Part shown: one piece after another, positions 1 through 6,311 of the stretch
Position numbering within the stretch: position 1 is the first letter of the stretch
How the letters are laid out: the number at the start of each line of letters is the position of its first letter
Assembly (NCBI GenBank): GCA_937893145.1
Contig: CALBJW010000156.1
Coordinates: forward strand, 1 to 18,090
Length of the DNA: 18,090 nucleotides
Source: an uncultured Prevotellaceae bacterium
Lineage (GTDB): Bacteria; Bacteroidota; Bacteroidia; Bacteroidales; Bacteroidaceae
Reading direction: 5' to 3'
Notes under the pieces: generated by a model
The model's database searches: none
What the model was told of the DNA's origin: nothing
Seen by the model: the letters and a program-made list of their open reading frames with translations, nothing else
Made by a program: the position numbers and the translations under genes

Positions 1-1062
1 GAAAACCTTATATCCAAGCGCTTTAACTTTACGCACATATTCCATTGCTTCATACATAAGATGTTCCTTAAATATGACACGAATACCATCAATAAGTACA
101 GAAGCACCCTTGCAACCTGTGTAGCGGAATGCGATACGGATATTGTTGCCTTCAAACTCCTTGAGAGGAATCTGAACATGACGCCACCTCATCTGGATAA
201 GCTTTGCTACGTCTTCTGGGTTATCCATGTTGTATGTAGCAATTTCCTTGTCAACCTCAGTTGAAAGTTTATATACAGATGTGTACTTTGATGCGTCATA
301 GCTTGCAGAACGAGTGCTTGTTGTTACAAGTACCTCAACATCGTATGCAATACGACTTGTGTCGAACACAGAATCAGTTCCTTCTATGAAGTAGTGAGTA
401 TGCCATGCTGAATAGTTGATGTCGAAAGAAAGGATGTTAGTACCATTGATAGAGTTCACAGTAGGAGAAACGAGCCATTCATCCTGCTGTGGAGCCTTTG
501 CAATGAGGTTCTTGCCATCAGATGTATAAACATCATCACCGAACATACATACAACAAACTGATAACCATCAGTTGCATAAGGTGCATAATATCCATCACC
601 TTCATATACAGTCCATGTTGGACAACCACCATCAGATATATAAGGAGCGAGGTTGTCAACATTCGACTTTACAGACCAGTTGTTCTTATCTGTTGGAATC
701 CAAGGCATAGTTTCGCCATCCCATCCTTCGAAGCTCTCGAAGAAGAGAGTGTCGGCTGCAGTATATTTAGCCTTGGCTGGAGCTTTCATTGACATCTTAC
801 GCATTGCTGCGATATTCCTTTTTGCAGACTTAAGCATCTTTGCTGCAGAAGCCTTTGAAGGAAGACCATTAGCACTATATCTCTCTCCAATCTCCTGTAT
901 CTGCTTATCAGTCTGATTCAAGATATTGAAACGGCTAATATTGCGATTGTAGATGTTTGCCTTGAGGGCACTACCCTCTTGAACTGTTGGAAGCAACTGA
1001 GCATTTGCTGAGAGTGAAAGAGCAACTGCTGATGCAACCATGAATATCTTACGGATTGACAT
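1..1062 (-). CDS. Secreted choice-of-anchor J (cleaved-adhesin-like) domain protein, partial at C-terminus
   Basis: An ATG at 1062 opens a frame of 354 codons that runs without a stop off the left edge, so the C-terminus is missing. Residues 1-22 are a signal peptide (MSIRKIFMVASAVALSLSA, cleavage at NA|Q). Residues 23-100 are a Lys/Ala-rich linker. From about 102 to 332 the pattern fits the choice-of-anchor J / cleaved-adhesin jelly-roll domain: DTLFFESFEGW, then NNW, DEWLVSPTV, ILSFDINYS, YDVEVLVTTST, W-x-H-VQIPLKEFEGNNIRIAFRY and a final VLIDGIRV. In known members this domain binds ligand or carbohydrate on secreted Bacteroidetes proteins, gingipain adhesin regions among them. The visible tail (EYVRKVKALGYKVF) may start an Fn3-like module, by inference. 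It is the last visible gene of the operon, 33 nt after its neighbour. A T9SS tail may lie beyond the edge. Confidence 0.85.
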   Translation of the reverse strand, partial: MSIRKIFMVASAVALSLSANAQLLPTVQEGSALKANIYNRNISRFNILNQTDKQIQEIGERYSANGLPSKASAAKMLKSAKRNIAAMRKMSMKAPAKAKYTAADTLFFESFEGWDGETMPWIPTDKNNWSVKSNVDNLAPYISDGGCPTWTVYEGDGYYAPYATDGYQFVVCMFGDDVYTSDGKNLIAKAPQQDEWLVSPTVNSINGTNILSFDINYSAWHTHYFIEGTDSVFDTSRIAYDVEVLVTTSTRSASYDASKYTSVYKLSTEVDKEIATYNMDNPEDVAKLIQMRWRHVQIPLKEFEGNNIRIAFRYTGCKGASVLIDGIRVIFKEHLMYEAMEYVRKVKALGYKVF

Positions 1063-1095
1063 TATTATATATATAAATAAATTAATAAAATTCTA

Positions 1096-1698
1096 TTATT
1101 TCTTTATGTACTTCTTTCCGCCCTTGATGTAGATAGCACCATTAGGAAGAGTATTAACATTCACCTTTGAACCGCTGAGGTTGAAAGCAGCTGCATTTGC
1201 TGAGTTGATCATAACATTATTGATAGCAGAATATGTGCCTACTCCACAGTGTACAGCAAATGAGATTGTCATTGCACCGTTTGAAACTTCCACGTTGAAT
1301 GAACGCTCAAAATTGTCTGCTGGTTTGTTGCTTCCAAAAGTGAGATGCACATCGGCTGGAGTTTCACCAACTTTTGCTGTGCCTGTTGCTACGTATGGGG
1401 TACCTGTAAATGGTACACATTTTCCAAAAGCACAAACCTGAAGCACACCATCCTTTATTTCATCCCATACATTGATAGATAACTGCTGTTCTTCTGAAGT
1501 AACAATCTTGATATCTGGAATAATCTCATATATACCAAGAACCCCAGGAACAAGCCATTCAACTGGACATGTATCAAAGCCCAACTCTACTGTTTCACCA
1601 TTTTTAACTTCATACTCACCCACTTTAACTGTAAATGTCTGAGCGAAAGACACTCCCGAGATAAGGAGCATTGCAAGAATTGATAAAATTTTCTTCAT
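1096..1698 (-). CDS. Small secreted protein with T9SS-type C-terminal tail
   Basis: This 200-aa protein has a signal peptide (residues 1-19, cleavage SFA|Q20) and a beta-rich body of unknown fold. Its tail (residues 172-200) fits the T9SS type A sorting pattern: FNLSGSKV, then NGAIYIKGGKKYIKK. The body carries four cysteines (C44, C89, C94, C151), enough for two disulfides after export. The gene lies 11 nt after the Omp28-like lipoprotein gene and 33 nt before the adhesin-like gene, so it is very probably co-transcribed with both. I recognise no functional domain. The role as T9SS cargo is inferred from the tail and signal peptide; the sequence shows no catalytic motif. Confidence 0.85.
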   Translation of the reverse strand: MKKILSILAMLLISGVSFAQTFTVKVGEYEVKNGETVELGFDTCPVEWLVPGVLGIYEIIPDIKIVTSEEQQLSINVWDEIKDGVLQVCAFGKCVPFTGTPYVATGTAKVGETPADVHLTFGSNKPADNFERSFNVEVSNGAMTISFAVHCGVGTYSAINNVMINSANAAAFNLSGSKVNVNTLPNGAIYIKGGKKYIKK

Positions 1699-1709
1699 AT
1701 TTGTTAATC

Positions 1710-2516
1710 TTAATTATTATCAGTATAAAAGTCATGCAGCAAAACCTCATCAGCCTGCAGCACTCCATTTTCATTATATACAAAAGCCACAACATTCAAG
1801 TTCTGAAGCTTCATGTTCTTGGCAAGAGTAAAGTGATACGAACTGTTGTGATAGACACCAGCCTGAAGACTTAATTCCTCACCATCAACACCGTTCACCG
1901 AAGCACGATAGACATGATTATGCTCATAATTTGCTATAAAAGACATGTCATGAAGCAACTGCGGAGCCTTGATTTCATTCTCTGTAATCCATAACTGATA
2001 CTTTGCAGTCATGTCCTTATTCGAAATCATCGAAGAACCTATGATAAGCGTGCTATCATTCTCCATCAAAACCTTGAGAGAGAAAGTCACATCAGCTGTT
2101 TGTCCCATCTGCGAGATAACAGCGTCCTGCCACTGAGGCATATTGTCTATCACTCTGCCCTGACGGTTCACCACAATGCAAGGATATGCCTGAACACCCC
2201 ATGCAGCTGCATACTTTTCACCATCAGGAGTCCGAAGACCATACTTCTCATCGTTCATCGACAATGAACCAGCATGAATGCTCACGGTTATCATGTTTTC
2301 ACCAAAGAGCTTCTTCATGTTGTTGAGAACCTCATGCCCATCAGGACAGTTAAGACACAACTGCCCCGTGAACTCCTCAACGAGAACCTTTCGTCCCAAC
2401 TCAGGAATCTCAGCACTTATGTAACGCTCATCCTCTGCTATCTTGTCGCATGCACTGAAGGCAGACATCAAGACAAGGGAGAACACTGCAATGGATAATT
2501 TCTTGTATATCTTCAT
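1710..2516 (-). CDS. Omp28-related lipoprotein with thioredoxin-like fold
   Basis: An upstream in-frame TTG exists at 2540, but the ATG at 2516 is the better start because it gives a normal lipoprotein signal (MKIYKKLSIAVFSLVLMSAFSAC, lipidated C23) and a 268-aa protein. The mature part resembles the Omp28 family of Bacteroidetes, named after a Porphyromonas outer-membrane protein. Residues 43-58 read RKVLVEEFTGQLCLNC, a thioredoxin-like CxxC (C54, C57). VQAYPCIVV supplies the expected cis-proline (P112), here followed by an extra cysteine, C113. The C-terminal half is beta-rich. The start lies 24 nt after the stop of the beta-barrel gene, so the two are co-transcribed. It acts at the envelope, probably lipid-anchored in the outer membrane. 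Redox activity is inferred from the CxxC; the family may instead have kept the fold for binding. Confidence 0.88.
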   Translation of the reverse strand: MKIYKKLSIAVFSLVLMSAFSACDKIAEDERYISAEIPELGRKVLVEEFTGQLCLNCPDGHEVLNNMKKLFGENMITVSIHAGSLSMNDEKYGLRTPDGEKYAAAWGVQAYPCIVVNRQGRVIDNMPQWQDAVISQMGQTADVTFSLKVLMENDSTLIIGSSMISNKDMTAKYQLWITENEIKAPQLLHDMSFIANYEHNHVYRASVNGVDGEELSLQAGVYHNSSYHFTLAKNMKLQNLNVVAFVYNENGVLQADEVLLHDFYTDNN

Positions 2517-2540
2517 TATTTGAAATGCGTGTAAGTTCAA

Positions 2541-4256
2541 TTAGAATGTAAAGTTATAGCTTGCCTGCACACCAACATTTGCAGGTACCCAGCGGCACAC
2601 ACCTCCTGAACAGTTGTAACCTGCTCGAGTGCGTCCATAACCGAGCATAGCACGATGAGCACCATGAGTGAATGTCACACTTCCAAGATAGTAGTGCTGC
2701 TTCTCGCCGTACTGACCATTGACGTATGGTTTGCCGTACATGTCGCTAATAGTGAACATGAAATGAGGAAGAACAGAGAGTTCAAGGAGTCCATAAACCC
2801 AGTCACCACTCTCATGCTTTGTAGTAAGGTACTGGAACTCACCACGAAGTGTCATCTTTGGTGTGAACTGATACTTGCCTTCTGCTACGAAAGTATTCGT
2901 ATTTATCATTCCTCCATGTCCTTCAACGATAGACTGATTATATCGCTGATTCATGTACATGAGGTTAAGCTTAAAGTTCTTTGAAATCTTCTTGTCAAAC
3001 TGAAGATTGAAGTCCTGATAGTATGTCTCGTCACTCATTCCGAAGAATGAAGACTTGTAACCATTGGTTCCCAACACATATCCCAAGTACTTCTCGCCCA
3101 TTTCAGCATCAAGCCCACGAATATGACTGAAGTTAGCCTTCAACTTTGTACCATACTTACCACCAAGTGGAGTCTTACGCTTGAAGTTGTATGCCACTTC
3201 CCCCTGAAATGCCCATTCGCCAGGAACGAGCGACTCACCTGTGTTGCTGATGTCGCAATATTGTGTTGCGTAAGGATATAAAGCAGGAAGTGCGTAAGTG
3301 TGCTGATAGGCAAATGCTGGCATATTATTCAAGAAACCTGCCGCACCATTGATTCCTCTATGTGAACGGAATGCCATATCTTCACTTCTCTTTGCTTGGA
3401 ACAAGGCACTGAATCCCTTCTGCGAATAACTTGCAGAGAGCATAGCTGCCGAACCCTTATGGAATGTATAGCTATTGTCTGCAGATGGGTCCTCTGTCTT
3501 CATCGCATACTCTGCAAGAATGCTGAAGTTCTGCTTATGGAACTGAGTACGAACATCAAAAGCATTGACATTCTCAGGGAAGTTGATATACTTATTTGTA
3601 CCAGGAACAAAGACATTATTGTACTTGCTTGGTTCTTTCTCTTCGTTCTTCAAAACCCAAGAACCACCAAGTGTCCAACTCATATTGTGCTCTTCCATAC
3701 CCTTGATGAACTGGTGGAGGTCGAGTTCTGCATCAGCACCTGCAATACGGCTGTCCATGTCCCACGACCAGTAGGTACGCTGAACGCCAGCAAGAGCTGT
3801 GAGACGGAGTCCCTTTACAGCATTGACCTTTACTCTGGCACCTCGAAGCGAATTATCAACCCCAAGCGAACGCTCCTCGTATGTACGAAGGATGAAACCT
3901 GAGCCAAACTGCTCGTAGAAGTCGCCTACGGTGAGTTCTGCTCCCTTCAGTTTTCCCTTAACGTATATATGCGGAACACCCCAGCCTTTGAAGTCCGATT
4001 CAAAGCCTGGGAGTGGGTATTCTAAAAATTCGAGTCTTGCACCAGCATCCACATACTTAGAGTTGAGGTTCAAGTCCACGTATGTGTTGTTCAGCAAGAA
4101 GTTGTCTGTTGCTTCGGTTCCAATCTTCTCATCTTCCTGAGGAATAAGGAATTCAGTCTGCACACTACCGTGAAGCTGAACCTTCTTCCCATCGTTCTGT
4201 GCATATAGTCCGAGAGGCATCAGAATGCCGAAAGCACAAATAAGTTGTTTTAGCAT
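2541..4256 (-). CDS. Outer-membrane beta-barrel protein, DUF6029 type
   Basis: This 571-aa protein has a signal peptide (cleavage LYA|Q20). Alternating amphipathic strands run throughout (for example GLRLTALAGVQRTYW, FSILAEYAMKTED, GTKLKANFSHIRG, MTLRGEFQYLTT), and it ends in SYNFTF with the terminal aromatic expected of a BAM-inserted barrel. Length and motifs fit the Bacteroidetes family I know as DUF6029; I assign that name from memory of the pattern, without a search. Near the end C549 and C554 are five residues apart in an apparent extracellular loop. It sits between the 545-aa cargo-like gene (38-nt gap) and the Omp28-like lipoprotein, which suggests these products work together at the outer membrane. 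Substrate and transport role are unknown. Confidence 0.82.
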   Translation of the reverse strand: MLKQLICAFGILMPLGLYAQNDGKKVQLHGSVQTEFLIPQEDEKIGTEATDNFLLNNTYVDLNLNSKYVDAGARLEFLEYPLPGFESDFKGWGVPHIYVKGKLKGAELTVGDFYEQFGSGFILRTYEERSLGVDNSLRGARVKVNAVKGLRLTALAGVQRTYWSWDMDSRIAGADAELDLHQFIKGMEEHNMSWTLGGSWVLKNEEKEPSKYNNVFVPGTNKYINFPENVNAFDVRTQFHKQNFSILAEYAMKTEDPSADNSYTFHKGSAAMLSASYSQKGFSALFQAKRSEDMAFRSHRGINGAAGFLNNMPAFAYQHTYALPALYPYATQYCDISNTGESLVPGEWAFQGEVAYNFKRKTPLGGKYGTKLKANFSHIRGLDAEMGEKYLGYVLGTNGYKSSFFGMSDETYYQDFNLQFDKKISKNFKLNLMYMNQRYNQSIVEGHGGMINTNTFVAEGKYQFTPKMTLRGEFQYLTTKHESGDWVYGLLELSVLPHFMFTISDMYGKPYVNGQYGEKQHYYLGSVTFTHGAHRAMLGYGRTRAGYNCSGGVCRWVPANVGVQASYNFTF

Positions 4257-4294
4257 TAATATTTAGTTTTTTACAAATTGTCGTTCGTAGTCAA

Positions 4295-5932
4295 TTACTT
4301 CTTAATCACCTTTCCACTACGGATATACATTCCGTTCTTCATCTCCTTGACCTTGACACCGTCCAAACGATAGATATCGTCGCTGCAGTTCTTCATGTTG
4401 ACAGTTTTGATACAGTCAACAACACCAGTTGCCTTGTACTCGATGTAGAGGTAGTGTGGCATACCGTCAGCAGAACTTGCATCCTTGAGTGCAACACGCA
4501 CCTTTGTGTCTGGAGCAGCGTTTGGCATTTCTGGCAATTTGAAAGTGATTACAACACCTTCAATAGGGTCAACTTCCACGTTCCACTCGTCAACTTCTAC
4601 AATCTTCTGCTCAAGGTCCAGTGTTCCGTCTTCATTTTCACCAAGGCTAACGAAATATCTAACCTCAATGCCCTTGAACTTGATATCAGCATTACTCAAC
4701 CAGAGGCTGATTGTTTCGAGTCCGTTCACGTTCTCGCCTTCTGCCTTGTTATCACCATCGAGGTAAGCTTCATCGATGATTTCCTTATAGTTCAATACAA
4801 ATGAATAAGAACCTATGCTACCAGGAGCATTACTACGGAATGAATTGCCATTGCTATCCAACACATTCGACACTGTGATAGTGAGGTGTGAAGTGTCGAA
4901 ACCACCAAACATATCATCGCTTGAACCTTCTTCTTCATCATCGCTGCTTGAGATAGCAGGGAAGAGAAGTGCAAGAGTGCGAAGTGTGCCACGAGCATCG
5001 ATGATAATCTTATTACCATCAATCTTGTAAGGAAGTGAACCTCTGTAATACTTTCCTACCTGCGAAAGGTCGAGGTTACCCATAGTCATATAAACAGAAC
5101 TTACCTTTGATACGTTGTCGTCGAATTCCAAAACAAATACTCCATCTGTTCCGTCGGTTGGATAATAAGAAAGGAACTCGTATGTATTAAATGACATGTA
5201 TGTGAGCTCAGCATCACCTACTGTAGTCTTTACGAGGTCGTGCTGTGGATATGGAGCAATGAACTCAAGCATAAGAATGCCATCACCATTGTACTTGTTT
5301 GTCTTGTCCAAACGGTCGCAGAGTCCTGAAATCTTAACATAGAACTTCTCTCCTGGCTTGAGATAGCCCGAATTGAGTGCATCGTTAAGAGCTGTTGTGA
5401 TGTTGAATCCAAGACTTGTATCTACATGCACATCTTCTGCATCTGCTGTATAGTCACCAGCAATAAGCTGAATGCCACTAAGAGTTACTGCCTTGTTGAA
5501 ATTAACAGTAATCATACCTGTTGTCAACCAACTGAATGTCTTTTTCTCTGAAGGAGTGACATTGACTACTTCTACAGGGATTGGGCCCGAACCGAACTCT
5601 GTGACACGAATCTTTGAACCACTGTTCCAGACGAAATCAGAATGAACAGTAATCTGATCGTCCTTCTTCACACCATCAATCTCGTATTTGTATAAGAAAC
5701 CTGAACCTGATACATACTGATAGTTTATGACCTTGCCACCATGCTTCACTTCAAACACCTCTTGTGCTTCGACAAGCACCTTGCCATCTTGCTTGGCTGT
5801 GTAAACCGCATTTGCGCTAACAAATCCTGTAAGAGTGTTTTCCCCTACCTTCAGAGTATAGTCTTCAGCCTTTGCTACCAAGGCAACAAACATTGCCATC
5901 ATGGCAACAAATAAACGTAAAGTTTTCTTCAT
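4295..5932 (-). CDS. Secreted multidomain protein with T9SS-type C-terminal tail
   Basis: This 545-aa protein has a signal peptide (MKKTLRLFVAMMAMFVALVAKA|E23). The body is beta-rich and looks like several Ig-like modules. One of them, around residues 120-210, is similar in style to bacterial Big_5 domains (VVNVTPSEKK, MITVNFNKAVTL, KPGEKFYVKISGL). A serine/acidic stretch (SSSDDEEEGSSDD, about residues 325-337) may be a flexible or cation-binding loop. The tail reads YRLDGVKV, then NGMYIRSGKVIKK, a compact T9SS type A sorting signal. Two cysteines precede the tail (VDCIKTVNMKNC). It is the first gene of the five-gene unit, about 50 nt after a clear -7 box. Its function is unknown and no enzyme motif is visible. 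Confidence 0.85.
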   Translation of the reverse strand: MKKTLRLFVAMMAMFVALVAKAEDYTLKVGENTLTGFVSANAVYTAKQDGKVLVEAQEVFEVKHGGKVINYQYVSGSGFLYKYEIDGVKKDDQITVHSDFVWNSGSKIRVTEFGSGPIPVEVVNVTPSEKKTFSWLTTGMITVNFNKAVTLSGIQLIAGDYTADAEDVHVDTSLGFNITTALNDALNSGYLKPGEKFYVKISGLCDRLDKTNKYNGDGILMLEFIAPYPQHDLVKTTVGDAELTYMSFNTYEFLSYYPTDGTDGVFVLEFDDNVSKVSSVYMTMGNLDLSQVGKYYRGSLPYKIDGNKIIIDARGTLRTLALLFPAISSSDDEEEGSSDDMFGGFDTSHLTITVSNVLDSNGNSFRSNAPGSIGSYSFVLNYKEIIDEAYLDGDNKAEGENVNGLETISLWLSNADIKFKGIEVRYFVSLGENEDGTLDLEQKIVEVDEWNVEVDPIEGVVITFKLPEMPNAAPDTKVRVALKDASSADGMPHYLYIEYKATGVVDCIKTVNMKNCSDDIYRLDGVKVKEMKNGMYIRSGKVIKK

Positions 5933-5965
5933 AGAATATTTTATGTAATTAGATAATTATTTTGC

Positions 5966-5983
5966 ACGCTTGGATAAAAGCGT
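5966..5983 (-). promoter_or_regulatory. Hairpin at the start of the operon leader
   Basis: ACGCTT and AAGCGT are perfect 6-bp arms around a 6-nt loop. The hairpin lies immediately downstream (minus strand) of the -7 box at 5985-5992, so the transcript would begin in or next to it. It could stabilise the 5' end or bind a regulator; this is an inference from position only. Confidence 0.35.
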
Positions 5984-5984
5984 A

Positions 5985-5992
5985 CAAAGATA
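5985..5992 (-). promoter_or_regulatory. Promoter -7 box of the five-gene envelope operon
   Basis: On the minus strand the sequence is TATCTTTG, an exact fit to the Bacteroidetes -7 consensus TAnnTTTG. It places transcription start near 5978, with a leader of roughly 46 nt before the ATG at 5932. I see no good -33 TTTG at the usual distance, so promoter strength may depend on other factors. No other promoter-like sequence is obvious between here and the left edge. Confidence 0.6.
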
Positions 5993-6164
5993 CAAATAAT
6001 AATGAAGAATTTACTAAATTACACTTGATTTTTAAGAAACTTTTACTTTTTGGTATAAAAATAAGGTTATAAGTACAATAATAATCACTTGGTGATGTCA
6101 AAAAGACACTTTGCAGACGAAATCGACATAGACTATTATTCTAATCATTCGCACTATAACTCAT

Positions 6165-6208
6165 AAAAAATAAGAGTACCGCAAGTATGGGAAAACACTT
6201 GCGGTACT
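6165..6208 (-). terminator. Intrinsic terminator after the CotH-family gene
   Basis: The arms AGTACCGCAAGT (6175-6186) and ACTTGCGGTACT (6197-6208) are perfect 12-bp complements around a 10-nt loop. On the minus strand the hairpin is followed by C-TT-A and six T residues (6170-6165). It sits about 90 nt past the stop at 6299. The right arm carries the CTTGCGG core of the neighbouring 22-nt repeat in exact phase. Confidence 0.85.
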
Positions 6209-6276
6209 TTGACCTCATTCTTGCGGAAGATTGAGGTCATTCTTGCGGAAGAATGGCCTCAATTTTGCGGAAGACT
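6198..6276. repeat. 22-nt tandem array with overlapping hairpins
   Basis: The core YTTGCGG occurs at 6198, 6220, 6242 and 6264, always exactly 22 nt apart. The last three are followed by AAGA; the first is the right arm of the terminator. Between cores the unit alternates orientation: GACCTCA (6211), TGAGGTC (6232), GGCCTCA (6255). As a result, neighbouring units pair into 13-bp stems with a GCGG tetraloop. One spans 6210-6239 (one mismatch) and the other 6232-6261 (one G-T wobble on the plus strand). They share 6232-6239, so only one can form fully at a time. Confidence 0.8.
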
Positions 6277-6281
6277 TTTTG

Positions 6282-6311
6282 CAAATATACTAATGACTTT
6301 ATTTTGTCAAG
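6282..6311 (-). promoter_or_regulatory. Promoter-like sequence overlapping the CotH-family stop codon
   Basis: On the minus strand TATATTTG (6289-6282) matches the -7 box TAnnTTTG. CTTG (6311-6308) lies 18 nt upstream in the place of the -33 element. The ten bases gcaaatatac (6281-6290) are identical to those in the CotH gene's own promoter (8697-8706). An AT-rich -7 match can arise by chance, so this stays tentative. Confidence 0.35.

Larger units (their letters stand above)
6165..6276 (-). ncRNA. Candidate small structured RNA made of the hairpin array and terminator
   Basis: A promoter-like sequence at 6282-6311 (minus) would start a transcript near 6275, which would run through the 22-nt hairpin array and stop at the terminator, giving a product of about 110 nt. 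No ORF of meaningful length lies within it. It could equally be only the 3' untranslated region of the CotH-family mRNA or a stable fragment processed from it. This is an inference from promoter, structure and terminator arrangement; no known RNA family was recognised. Confidence 0.3.

Noticed and set aside
2517..2540. TTG start at 2540 for the Omp28-like gene
   Set aside because: It would add eight residues before an otherwise normal lipoprotein signal and would place the start directly against the preceding stop; the ATG at 2516 fits better.
2541..4256. T9SS core component (PorV- or PorP-like)
   Set aside because: It is a barrel, but length and motifs do not match those families; no other T9SS core gene is in the window.
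6095..6166. A 23-codon plus-strand ORF (MSKRHFADEIDIDYYSNHS...) ending just before the terminator hairpin
   Set aside because: It is too short to judge, with no promoter seen upstream; it may be chance in AT-rich DNA.
6198..6276. CRISPR-like array
   Set aside because: The 22-nt units are contiguous, self-complementary and have no unique spacers; no cas genes are near.
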